Assembly: GCF_900119165.1 (NCBI RefSeq)
Contig: NZ_FPJG01000006.1
Location: forward strand, 6,448,001 to 6,512,000
Length of the DNA stretch: 64,000 nucleotides
Direction of reading: 5' to 3'
Origin: Amycolatopsis australiensis
GTDB lineage: Bacteria > Actinomycetota > Actinomycetes > Mycobacteriales > Pseudonocardiaceae
Of the stretch, positions 51,401-59,391 are shown in pieces. Each line of letters opens with the position of its first letter. The first letter of the stretch is position 1. The notes below the pieces were generated by a model. The model was not told the origin of the DNA. It searched no databases and worked only from the letters and a program-made list of their open reading frames with translations. Made by a program: the position numbers and the translations under genes.

Positions 51401-52035
51401 CGGCCGTCGTGGTCGACGACCACCCGGCAGTGCGCGCCGGCGTAGCGTACTGGCTGGCGGCCGGCGACCCGCCGATCGACGTCGTCGCCGAGGGCGAGGA
51501 CGTCAAAGCCGCCTGGCTCGGTCCGGGCGCGGACGCCGACGTCGTGATCTTCGACCTGCACCTGGGCGGCCCCGCGCCGGCGTTCGGCGACCTGCGGCGG
51601 CTGGCCGAGGCCGGGCGCCGGGTCGTCGTCTACTCGATGCGCACCGACGACGAAGTCGCCTTGCAGTGCCTCGAACTGGGCGCGCTCACCTACCTGACGA
51701 AGGCCGAAGGCGCCGAGCACCTGGTGGAGGCGGCACGGGCCGCGGCGCAGGACCGGCCGTACACGCCGCCGTCGCTGGCCGGCGCGCTCGCCGGAGACCG
51801 GTCGGAGGCACGGCCCGCGCTCTCGGCCCGGGAGGCCGAAGTGCTCGTCGAATGGTTCCAGTCCGAGTCGAAGGAGTTCGTCGCGCACCGGCTCGGGATC
51901 TCCACCAGCACGGTGAACTCCCACCTCGAGCGGATCCGGGTCAAGTACGCCCGTATCGGCCGCGAAGCGCCGACCAAGGCCGCGCTCGTCGCCCGGGCCA
52001 TCCAGGACGGCCTGATCGGCGTCGACGATCTGTGA
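51385..52035 (+). CDS. NarL/LuxR-family response regulator
   Basis: 216 residues. Receiver domain 5-125: acidic pair VVVDDHPAVRAG, phospho-acceptor Asp in VVIFDLHLGG, and Lys in YLTKAEG. LuxR HTH at 145-205 (LSAREAEVLVEWFQSESKEFVAHRLGISTSTVNSHLERIRVKY, in blocks). The ATG at 51385 follows GGAGG and overlaps the previous stop by 16 bp. Output partner of the two kinase-like proteins. Confidence 0.9.
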   Translation: MATRVTAVVVDDHPAVRAGVAYWLAAGDPPIDVVAEGEDVKAAWLGPGADADVVIFDLHLGGPAPAFGDLRRLAEAGRRVVVYSMRTDDEVALQCLELGALTYLTKAEGAEHLVEAARAAAQDRPYTPPSLAGALAGDRSEARPALSAREAEVLVEWFQSESKEFVAHRLGISTSTVNSHLERIRVKYARIGREAPTKAALVARAIQDGLIGVDDL

Positions 52036-52206
52036 CTTCCGTGTGGTGCGAACGGCCCACACCGCCGGCGGCGCGCCCGGGTTAGCGTCCCGCTGACGGA
52101 GCCGCGAGGGCGCCCCGTACCGGCCGCCGCGACCGTTCCTGGGGGCGGCCGCGGCGCCCGGCTCCCCCGGCCGGAACCCGTCCGGCGGGGCTGTTCAAGG
52201 AGATCC

Positions 52207-52830
52207 ATGAAGCACGTCCGCACCACCGCCCCATTCGCCGTCTGCGTCGCCGGCCTCCTGCTCGCCGCGTGCGGCAGCGAGTCCGGCCAGGCGGCACCCA
52301 CCACCTCGGCCTCCGCCACGCCCGGGTCGAGTTCGGCCGCCCCGACCCCGGCGTCCTCGACCGGCGCGGCTCCGGCGGGCGAGGTCACCAAGCCCGGCAG
52401 CAAGCTCAAAGTGGGCCAGCGCGCGGTCGTCCCGTTCAAGTACGGCACGACCAAGTCGGGCACCATCGCGATCACGGTGACAGCGATCGAGAAGGGCGAC
52501 AACGCGGACCTCGCGAAGTACGGCGACAAGGCGAACGGCATCACGCCGTACTACCTGCGCGCGACCGTCGAGAACCTCGACGGCGCCGACCTGGCCTACG
52601 CCTCGCTGAACCTGCACGCCCTCGGCCCCGGCGGCAAGTCCACCGGCGTCATCATCAGCGGAAGCACCGACCGCTGCGAGTCCGCCACGGCGGGCAAGGA
52701 CTTCACCACGGCGGGCGCCAAGTTCGAGACGTGCACGCTGCAGGGCGCCCGCGAAGGCACCGCGGTCGAGGCCGCGACCTACGACAAGGGCGACGGGTAC
52801 GACAAGTCCCCGGTGGTCTGGACGAACTAG
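52207..52830 (+). CDS. Lipoprotein of unknown function
   Basis: 207 residues. Lipobox LLAAC at about residue 20, a Ser/Thr/Pro/Ala-rich linker (28-60), then a single beta-sandwich-like domain (KLKVGQRAVVPFKYGT, IAITVTAIEKGD, YYLRATVENLDGADL) resembling DUF4352-type extracellular domains. RBS AAGGAGAT. Located 170 bp after the response regulator and so a possible target or sensor partner of it. Confidence 0.8.
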   Translation: MKHVRTTAPFAVCVAGLLLAACGSESGQAAPTTSASATPGSSSAAPTPASSTGAAPAGEVTKPGSKLKVGQRAVVPFKYGTTKSGTIAITVTAIEKGDNADLAKYGDKANGITPYYLRATVENLDGADLAYASLNLHALGPGGKSTGVIISGSTDRCESATAGKDFTTAGAKFETCTLQGAREGTAVEAATYDKGDGYDKSPVVWTN

Positions 52831-52833
52831 CTT

Positions 52834-52886
52834 CAGGACGACCGCGCGCCGCGGCGGCTCCCCCCGGAGACCGCGGTGCCGTCCTG
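52834..52886 (+). terminator. Hairpin terminator after the lipoprotein gene
   Basis: CAGGACG plus ACCGCG pair with CGCGGT and CGTCCTG, with a 2-nt bulge, starting 4 nt after the stop. Confidence 0.55.
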
Positions 52887-52929
52887 TGCGCGGGAAGCGG
52901 CTGCTCACCGAGACGTCGGTCCTCCCGGC

Positions 52930-53115
52930 GACGATTCCCGAACGCCGTGATCAGCAGGCCAACCGGCTACGCCGAGGCCGGGCCGGTGGCCGACCGCGCC
53001 GCCTACAAGCGCCACAACATCACCTCAAGCAGTTCCGCGCCATCGCCACCCGCTCCGACAAGACTGCGACTTCCTACCGGAGCATGGTCGACCTGCTCCT
53101 CCGGCTTCGAGGACA
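52930..53115 (+). mobile_element. IS5-type transposase C-terminal remnant, second copy
   Basis: IPERRDQQANRLRRGRAGG, then LKQFRAIATRSDKTATSYRSMVDLLLRLR. Same element as at 45515, with an internal deletion and frame change. Adjoins the cas3/recombinase relics. Confidence 0.75.
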
Positions 53116-53162
53116 GGTCCCAAGGGAGACGAGCCCGGCCACGACGGGGATCCATTCACCGA

Positions 53163-53240
53163 TGGTCGGCGACGCCCAGCCGGGCGAGCAGCAAGCGGGC
53201 GGCCTCGAGGTCGGGCCTGGTTCACGGTGGTGTTGGCCAT
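53163..53240 (-). pseudogene. Tyrosine integrase N-terminal relic
   Basis: Starts MANTTVNQAR and, after a one-base shift, continues DLEAARLLLARLGVADHR then stop. The DxxAARLLLARMGV motif is common at the start of actinomycete phage-type integrases. Only about 28 residues remain. Confidence 0.4.
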
Positions 53241-53425
53241 TAGTCCGCCTCCCCAGCGGCAAGGGCGGTACGGAAGTCGCGCAGCATCGCCTGCACCACG
53301 TGGTCGGGGTGCACAACGGGAACGTCTTGGCCGAGGCCTGCCCCGAGCAGGACGCGGCTGCGTGCGCGAACGTGGCAGCCGTGCCGGACCGGTGCGGGAA
53401 GCACGACATAGGGCTTCGTGGTCAT
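53240..53425 (-). CDS. Small protein upstream of integrase relic
   Basis: 61 residues (MTTKPYVVLPAPVRHGCHVR to RDFRTALAAGEAD) with GC-rich third positions. Its TAA overlaps the integrase-relic ATG by one base, suggesting former co-translation. No family recognised. Confidence 0.35.
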   Translation of the reverse strand: MTTKPYVVLPAPVRHGCHVRARSRVLLGAGLGQDVPVVHPDHVVQAMLRDFRTALAAGEAD

Positions 53426-53451
53426 CCGGAAGACACCGTCGCCACGGCGGC

Positions 53452-53728
53452 AGATCACGGCCGACCAGCGGATCTGGGCGAGGACGAGTTGGCCGAGCTG
53501 TCGGTGCGGGTGGTGCTCTACCGCCGTAACCAGGACGGGGAGCTGAGCCCGGTGTATCCGGACTCGGATGATCTGCGGGAGTCGGCCACGGTGCTGGCGG
53601 CGCCGGTCAACGTGCCGACGGCGGTGGTGCGGGCCTTGCTGGACGTCGAGGTGCCCGCGGACTTCGCCGCGGATCCGTGGCTGAACCGGCATCGTGCGCT
53701 GGTGTTCACCGACGGCCGGATTCGCTGA
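53452..53728 (+). pseudogene. Cas3-like C-terminal fragment, inverted relative to cas3 body
   Basis: ELSVRVVLYRRNQDGELSPVY, LRESATVLAAPVNVPTAVVRAL and ADPWLNRHRALVFTDGR. The ending resembles the C-terminal domain of actinobacterial type I Cas3 (WLRxHRxLVL). It lies on the opposite strand to the cas3 relic 200 bp away and has no start. Assignment is by pattern only. Confidence 0.45.
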
Positions 53729-53734
53729 TGCCGC

Positions 53735-53900
53735 CGAGCAGGCTCATCAGCATGGTGTGGGAGGGGTTGCGAGGCTGGAAGGGGCCGCCGAGCTCGGGGA
53801 CTCAGAGTTCGACGTTGTAGGCGGCCATGCGGTGCGCGGTGAGGGAGAACTGGTTGCCGAACCAGCATCGGGTGCCTTCGCCGACAACGACTGCCGTCCA
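53735..53900 (-). pseudogene. Serine recombinase fragment
   Basis: AHRMAAYNVEL, stop, then VPELGGPFQPRNPSHTMLMS and LLGGISES. The GxFxPRNPSHxMLMSLxGGxSE block is characteristic of large serine recombinases just before the ERxxIxxRV helix. Internal stop and truncation make it a relic. Confidence 0.5.
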
Positions 53901-53924
53901 CTGACGCGATGCTGTTTTAAGCGT

Positions 53925-55397
53925 GTTCAGGACTCGCCACGGTCAACCGTCCCCGGTCGGCGATACGGCGGTGCCGATGCACCCGGCCCGCTCGTTGAAA
54001 CACCAGATCGATCGGCGCGAGATCGGTGATCAGCGTATCGAAAATCGAGGTCGAGGCTCTGCTCGATCGCCTGCGTCCCGACCACGATCGCCCGGCGTGG
54101 CCTCCTACCGTTCTGACCGAAGAAGCCCTGCAACTCCTGCTCGACTCGATCGCTCGCCGGACCAAGTTGTGCACGACCGCCACGCAGCGGTCCTGCACGG
54201 CCTGCTCCAGCAACCAGTCAACCACTCCGTCGTCGGGAACGTGCTCGAGGTGGACGACGCGGTCCCGGTTGAGATCCGAGATCTCCACCGGATCGTCGAC
54301 CACCCCGGCAGCGTCGGCCACGGTGATCCGCGGGTCCGGCTGCGACGCCGGCGGGACATCGATCTCCTGCGGGTAGCAGCCGCGGCCCCTGTCTGCCACG
54401 CGGCGATCAGCTCAGCTCGGCGGCTCGATGGCAACGTCGCCGACAACAACACCACCGGCACGCCCAGCGCGCCCAGCCACATCAGCAGCCGCTGCAGCAA
54501 CGTCGACATGAAGGTCTCGTAGGCGTGGACCTCGTCGAACACGACCACCTTGTTCGCCAACCCCGCCAGCCGGACGAACACGTGACCAGACCGGAACGCT
54601 CCCTTCAACGCCTGGTCGATCGTCCCGCACCCGAGCACGGCCAGAAGATTCCGCTTACGCGTGAGCCACGCCTGCGCCTCGGCATCCTGCATGCCTGGTT
54701 CGTCCACCCCGACCTGAGATGGAGCCGCCACCGCCTCCCGAGCCGCCGAATGCACCAAGCTCACGGTGGTCACATCGCCGAGACCAGTCAGCATCTCGTG
54801 CACGACGTCGAAGACCTGATTGCTGGTCGCCTGCGTCGGCATCCCGACATAGAATCCTGCGAGGCCGAGCCGGCCCACCATCGCCGCCGCAGCCTGCAGC
54901 GCAGCCTTCGTCTTCCCCTCCCCCGTCGGCGCTTCGACCAGCACCGACGCAGGTCCCTCAAGACCAGCAGCAGCCCGCTCCACCACGAGCTGCAACGAGC
55001 GAGGCGGCTGCTCGAACAGCTCCTCGAATCGGGCCTCGGCAGGCGGAGACCACGGCCTCATGGCCAACTTCTCGACCGCTGTCGCCGCCCGTGCAGCCGC
55101 CGTGTCCGCATAGGCATCGGAGTTGACCTCGCCCTCAGCGAAGGCGAAATTGGTCGTGTCCGAGGCCACCCAGTCACTGATCGTCGTGAGCCCGGCCAGC
55201 CCTACCGCCGCCGGCACCGACAGCTCGACGTCTCCCCACCGCAGCGACCGCGGATCAGGCAGACCTCGCAGCCAGACCAGCTCCTCCACCATGCTCGTCC
55301 GCCATTTCGCCCACACGTGCTCACCGTGGGCGTTGACCTCCCACCGAGCCTGCGCAACGACCTCGCCCGCCGGGAAATGACGATGATGCCCACGACC
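53925..55397 (-). pseudogene. cas3: CRISPR-associated helicase/nuclease Cas3, decayed
   Basis: From the N-terminal side: GHHRHFPAGEVVAQARWEVN (end of HD region), WAKWRTSMVEELVWLRGLPDP, Walker A EAPTGEGKTKAALQAAAAM, VGMPTQATSNQVFDVV, the DEVH box KVVVFDEVHAYETFM, LLSATLPSSRRAELI; then, in other frames, VVHLEHVPDDGVVDWLLEQA, AIVVGTQAIEQSLDLDF and LAPIDLVFQRAGRVHRH, the helicase C motifs. At least two frameshifts and loss of the first HD motifs and the C-terminus make it inactive. No other cas gene or CRISPR array seen. Confidence 0.8.
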
Positions 55398-55404
55398 GGC
55401 TCGG

Positions 55405-55597
55405 CACCGTCACCGCGTTTGCCGCGTCCACCGGATCCGCCTGCCACAGCGGTGTCCATAGCCCCTCCCCCGTGCTGACGGCCATGGGTATGGAACCCGC
55501 GCGTGCCCTCGCCGCGCTGCGGCTGTCGCTGGGGCGCTGGAGCACCGACACCGACATCGACGTCATCGCCGCCGCGGTCGCCGATGCCGCCCGCTGA
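55405..55597 (+). pseudogene. Cysteine desulfurase C-terminal relic
   Basis: TGSACHSGVHSPSPVLTAMG, then PARALAALRLSLGRWSTDTD and IAAAVADAAR with a natural TGA. GSACHSG contains the catalytic Cys loop of IscS/NifS enzymes, and RLSLGRWTT is their C-terminal signature. The PLP-binding body is missing and the fragment abuts the cas3 relic. Confidence 0.65.
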
Positions 55598-55744
55598 CGA
55601 GCCGGCAACGAACCTTCAGCGGACCGGTGTGGAATCTCATCATGAGCCTTGAGGACGTCGCGCTGGCCCACGGCAAGAATTACCGAGCCCGGCCGGTGTT
55701 CGAGCCGGAAAACCTTGTTGCGGGAAGCGCGCCGCCAGCGCGGG

Positions 55745-55870
55745 CTGCCATCGGTGCCGATACCGCAGGTGGCGCTCGAGTGCGGATTCACCGACCAGGC
55801 ACCTCTTTCGCGCGATGTGCGCTTGCTGGCGGGCCTCACCCCGACCGGCGCCCGGGGTCTGTCGATTCCC
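55745..55870 (+). pseudogene. AraC-family HTH relic
   Basis: IPQVALECGFTDQAPLSRDVRLLAG then LTPTG. This matches the second HTH of AraC regulators (IAxxxGFxDQSHLxRxFRxxxGxTPG) and nothing else of the protein survives. Confidence 0.5.
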
Positions 55871-55959
55871 GGTCGTGTGCCTGGGCGAGGCGTGACGTGA
55901 ATCGCCGGTTCGCATCTGTCCAAGACCGCGCACCGAACAACTTGAGGTGTCGTCCCGTC

Positions 55960-57126
55960 CTAACCGTCCCTTCGCAACAACTCCAGGCGAGGCCGTACTG
56001 CAGTCACCTCGCGGGTCGCAGCGATTCTGACGTGACCGTGGCCCGCGGGTCCGTACTGCTGTCCGGCCGCCACGATCAGCCCGGCGCGTTCAGCCGCATA
56101 TCGCGCGAAGGCGACACCGTCGCCATCCGGTACAGCCAGCCAGGCGAACATGCCGCCGTCAGGTACGGAGCACGGCAGGCCATGGACGGCGAGAGCGCTC
56201 ACCAAGTACCGTATCCGGTACTTGTTCATCTCGCGAAGTGCCTGCGCGTGGGCGTCATCGTCGAGCAGCATGGCCGCTTGGGCCTGCGAGTCGGACGAAG
56301 CCATGAAGCCGGCCGCACGTCGATGCGTCACCAGACCCGCGACGACGGCCGGGTCACCCGCATAGAAACCCACCCGTAGTCCCGGGGCATTGGACCGCTT
56401 GGACATGCTCTGCACCGCCAGCACACCGTCGCAGCCGTGTTCGAGCGCGGTTCGAGGTACGTCGCACCACGTGGTCTCCGCGTAGGCTTCGTCGGACAAT
56501 ACGAGCACGCCGCGTTCTCGCGCCCACCGGACGATCCGACCCAGCTCCGTCACCACACCCGTGGGGTTGGCCGGACTGTTCACCCACAGGCAGAGAGCCC
56601 GCTCGGCAACAGTGTCTGGCAACCGGTCGAGACGCATCCGAAACTGTTCATCCGTCGGAATGCGGTGCACGCGCAGTCCGGCCAGCCGGGCGCCCACCTC
56701 GTAAGGGGGATAGCCCAGCGCGGGAATCAGTACCGTGTCGCGGGTCGTCGGGCCCAGCACCTCGCGCAGGAACAGCGGCGCCGTGGAGATGAACTCCTTC
56801 GACCCCGTGGACGCCGCGACCGCGTCCGCGCTGATGGTGATCCCGTATCGGCGCGCCAGGTAACCGGCGGCCGCGACACGCAGCGGGAGCGTGCCGCGGC
56901 TCGCCGGGTAGGCGGCCGCTACGCGGGACACCGGCGCACGGCACCACGTCGGTGGCGGTTCGCCCGGCACTCCCAGTGAAAGGTCCAACGGCGCGTGGCC
57001 GGCGGCGACTGCGATCTCGATCGCCCGCTCGCGCGTCCAGCCGGCCGGCGTCGGCGGATCGGTTTCGGCGGACGCCGAGCCGCCGGCGGTCACCGGGTCC
57101 GCGGCCGTCGGCCGGACCGGGCTCAC
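55960..57126 (-). CDS. PLP aminotransferase, class I/II
   Basis: 388 residues. Fold type I: PLDLSLGVPGEPPP, YPASRGTLPLRVAAAGYLARRYG, LWVNSPANPTGVV (NPTG), Asp in VLVLSDEAYAETTW, and the PLP Lys in VQSMSKRSNAPGLRVGF. Similar to N-succinyl-diaminopimelate/LL-DAP type transaminases. GTG start overlaps the PPOX stop (GTGA). Last gene of the carrier-protein operon; it may transaminate the carrier-bound semialdehyde or a free keto acid, but which is unknown. Confidence 0.87.
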   Translation of the reverse strand: MSPVRPTAADPVTAGGSASAETDPPTPAGWTRERAIEIAVAAGHAPLDLSLGVPGEPPPTWCRAPVSRVAAAYPASRGTLPLRVAAAGYLARRYGITISADAVAASTGSKEFISTAPLFLREVLGPTTRDTVLIPALGYPPYEVGARLAGLRVHRIPTDEQFRMRLDRLPDTVAERALCLWVNSPANPTGVVTELGRIVRWARERGVLVLSDEAYAETTWCDVPRTALEHGCDGVLAVQSMSKRSNAPGLRVGFYAGDPAVVAGLVTHRRAAGFMASSDSQAQAAMLLDDDAHAQALREMNKYRIRYLVSALAVHGLPCSVPDGGMFAWLAVPDGDGVAFARYAAERAGLIVAAGQQYGPAGHGHVRIAATREVTAVRPRLELLRRDG

Positions 57127-57518
57127 GCCCGGAACACCACGTGGGCGGGGGATATCCTGACGATCACGCGCTGAGTTTCCGGGGTGTCGGCGGTGAACGG
57201 GCCACCGGTGTAGGCCTGGGACAGCTCTTGGATGAGCTCGCCGCCCGGATCCTCATCCACGAGGACCGTCCCGCGCACCTCGCAGTAGCGGTACGGATCA
57301 CGGTCCTTCGGCACGAGAATCGTCGCCTGCGGCACCCGCATCAGGTTGTGGTACTTGCGCCGTTCTTTGGTGGTGGAGAACAGGATCTTCCCTTCCTTCA
57401 CCGTGACCCACACCATCGACAACTGCGGCTGCCCGTCGGGCTCGATGGTCGCCACGAAACCGAAGTTGGGCGCGCCGAACCAGGCTGCGGCTTCATCGGT
57501 CAGCTGAGAACTGGTCAT
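57123..57518 (-). CDS. PPOX-class flavin/F420-dependent protein
   Basis: 131 residues. Split-barrel: FGFVATIEPDGQPQLSMVWVTVKEGKILFSTTKERRKYHNLMRVP (in blocks) and RDPYRYCEVRGTVLV, the arrangement of pyridoxamine-phosphate-oxidase-like F420 or FMN reductases. Strong RBS AAGGAGGAG before ATG 57518. Within the carrier-protein operon it may supply a redox step such as C=C reduction; inferred from context only. Confidence 0.85.
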   Translation of the reverse strand: MTSSQLTDEAAAWFGAPNFGFVATIEPDGQPQLSMVWVTVKEGKILFSTTKERRKYHNLMRVPQATILVPKDRDPYRYCEVRGTVLVDEDPGGELIQELSQAYTGGPFTADTPETQRVIVRISPAHVVFRA

Positions 57519-57534
57519 CACTCCTCCTTTCTTC

Positions 57535-58107
57535 TCACGCGACTGACACCGGGAGGAGCCGGGAGAACGCCCGGATGAGCGCGAAGCCGTCTTCGCGGAA
57601 CTCCAGGTGCGCCTGGGTCCCCAGGATCCGCCCGTCGTCGGACAGGATGACTTCGACGGGGCAGTCTTCGGCCCGGCCGATGACCGAAAACCCGTCAGGC
57701 GCCCGGTCCACGTACAGCGTGTGCCGTTGAAACAAGGACAAGTTCCGCTTGACACCGGCCAGGAAACCAGCGCCGGTATCAAGGTCGACCGGGTAGGTAC
57801 CGACACGCTGCCTGCCGCGTGCGAGCTTTGCGCCGTGCGCCAGGGCGAGTATGTGCATCCCCCCGCAAACGCCGAGTGTGGGTACTGCCGATCCCAGGAC
57901 GAGGTCGACGACGTGCCGGTAGTCACCTTCGTGGGCCGGGACCTTGGTGCCGCTCAGCACCAGAGCTTGGTGCCGGCCAAGCAACCCGACCGGAGCGTCG
58001 GCGACGGGCACGACGTCGGTCTCCAGGCCGAGCCGTTCGAACTTCCGGCGCAGCGGTCCGATGGAGAGACTGCCGTTGTTGATGATCAGTACGCGAGGCG
58101 CGGTCAC
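57535..58107 (-). CDS. Class I glutamine-amidotransferase-like protein
   Basis: 190 residues. Complete triad: Cys81 in LGVCGGMHILALAHG, His167 and Glu169 in TQAHLEF; the start is RVLIINNGSLSIGPLRRKFERLG. It may release ammonia from glutamine, or act as a gamma-glutamyl hydrolase as other members of this superfamily do. GTG 58107 has GGAAAGG/AAGG upstream; ATG 58149 would overlap RidA by 17 bp. No synthase partner for an amidotransferase is adjacent, which makes a hydrolase role on the carrier linkage worth testing. Confidence 0.85.
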   Translation of the reverse strand: MTAPRVLIINNGSLSIGPLRRKFERLGLETDVVPVADAPVGLLGRHQALVLSGTKVPAHEGDYRHVVDLVLGSAVPTLGVCGGMHILALAHGAKLARGRQRVGTYPVDLDTGAGFLAGVKRNLSLFQRHTLYVDRAPDGFSVIGRAEDCPVEVILSDDGRILGTQAHLEFREDGFALIRAFSRLLPVSVA

Positions 58108-58132
58108 GACCTTGCCTTTCCGATGATGGGTG

Positions 58133-58552
58133 TCATGGCTTTCCGGCATCCCTCAGGACGGCGGTCGCCGTGATTTCGACCAGGAACTCCTCGCGGGCGA
58201 ATCCTGAGACCTGGATGATCGAGCTGGTGGGCGGGCTGGCGCCCAACCGGTTGTTCCGCACGGTGGTGACGGCGGGGAAATCCGCCATGTCCACGATGTA
58301 GATGGTCAGGGCCGCGAGGTCGTCCACGCTTCCGCCGGCTTCTTCGAGGATCTCCTCGATGAGGTGGAAGATCCGCTCCGTCTGCCTTCCGGCGTCGCCG
58401 ATCGCGGTCGGCGCGCCGTCCGGCCCCTTGGCGACCTGGCCGCTGATGAACAGCAAAGCCGCGCCGTCGGCCGGAATGCGGACCGCCGTCGAGTAGTTGC
58501 CCGCGGGGTCCGGGTGCGAGGCCGGCTGCACTACCGTGCGAGACGATGTCAT
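58133..58552 (-). CDS. RidA-family (YjgF/UK114) protein
   Basis: 139 residues. YSTAVRIPADGAALLFISGQVA, DAGRQTERIFHLIEEILEEAGGSVDDL (in blocks) and NNRLGASPPTSSIIQVSGFA include the family's conserved PTS and IEI-like positions. RidA enzymes deaminate reactive enamines/imines, so it may protect PLP steps or process an imine intermediate. The ATG at 58552 is used; a TTG earlier overlaps the upstream stop. The Arg of the family active site is replaced by Asn-rich RNNRLG, a small oddity. Confidence 0.85.
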   Translation of the reverse strand: MTSSRTVVQPASHPDPAGNYSTAVRIPADGAALLFISGQVAKGPDGAPTAIGDAGRQTERIFHLIEEILEEAGGSVDDLAALTIYIVDMADFPAVTTVRNNRLGASPPTSSIIQVSGFAREEFLVEITATAVLRDAGKP

Positions 58553-58575
58553 GGTCGGTGCTCCGTTCTTCTTGC

Positions 58576-59391
58576 TCAATCGCGGGTGATCACAGTGCCG
58601 GACCCTTCTGACAACAGAGCCGTGACGGATCCGTTGCCCAGGACGACTTTCGGTGTTCCGCCTTCGAGCGCTTCGACCGCTGCCCGGAGCTTCTTCCGCA
58701 TTCCGCCGGAGGTCTTGCCGTCGCGATGCCGGATCGCCTCCGTTGCCGGTAGCCGGTCGACCGGCTCGCCGTCGACGAAGAAATGCGAGACATCGGTCAC
58801 CAGTACCAACGCCGCCGCGCCGAGGGCGCCGGCGACTGCCGCCGCGGCCCGGTCTGCGTCGGTGTTCACGGTCCGCCCGCCGGCATCGCGCGCCAGCGGC
58901 GTGACCAGCGCAGCCGCCGGCTCGGAATGATCATCCACCTTCAGCTGCGCCGCGTCCACCGCCGCCACCGGGCCGACAAGGTTGTCGATTTCCACGAGCC
59001 GGCCGTCTTGCCACCACAACCGCTCGCCCGGGCCCGCCTGCAGCAGTCCCTCACTGCCGAGCACGCCTTTGACGCGCACGCCCCGGTCGGCCAGTTTCCC
59101 GGCGATCGAGGTCCGCACCGATTCTGCGACGAGCGTGATGTCGGCGATCACCTGCGGTGTGGTCCACCGGCTGCGGTTGCCGTAGCGGTCACGCAGGAAC
59201 GCGGTGGGCTCACCGTGACGGGGATCAAGCCGCCTCAAGGGCCCCGACCAGCCGTGCACGAGCACGACACGCCGGTTCCGGATGATTCCCGCGAGATCGG
59301 CCCACCACGGCTCGTCCAGTTGCTCCACGCAGCTGCCACCGAGCTTGACCACCAATGGGGGCGGCTCGTCCTTTCTGGCTGACGTGCTCAT
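58576..59391 (-). CDS. lysZ: Amino acid kinase, LysZ/ArgB-type
   Basis: 271 residues. VVKLGGSCVEQ (phosphate loop), VVLVHGWSG, GSEGLLQAG, NTDADRAAAAVAGALGAAALVLVTDV and GGMRKKLRAAVEAL match acetylglutamate/LysW-aminoadipate kinases. Expected to phosphorylate the omega-carboxyl of a carrier-bound acidic amino acid. HGWSG replaces the usual HGGG loop, as in LysZ forms handling a protein substrate. ATG overlaps the upstream stop (ATGA). Symbol reflects family, not proven substrate. Confidence 0.85.
   Translation of the reverse strand: MSTSARKDEPPPLVVKLGGSCVEQLDEPWWADLAGIIRNRRVVLVHGWSGPLRRLDPRHGEPTAFLRDRYGNRSRWTTPQVIADITLVAESVRTSIAGKLADRGVRVKGVLGSEGLLQAGPGERLWWQDGRLVEIDNLVGPVAAVDAAQLKVDDHSEPAAALVTPLARDAGGRTVNTDADRAAAAVAGALGAAALVLVTDVSHFFVDGEPVDRLPATEAIRHRDGKTSGGMRKKLRAAVEALEGGTPKVVLGNGSVTALLSEGSGTVITRD

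Noticed and set aside
52886..55400. A CRISPR array near the cas3 relic
   Set aside because: I found no regularly spaced 28-37-bp repeats in the flanking sequence on reading.
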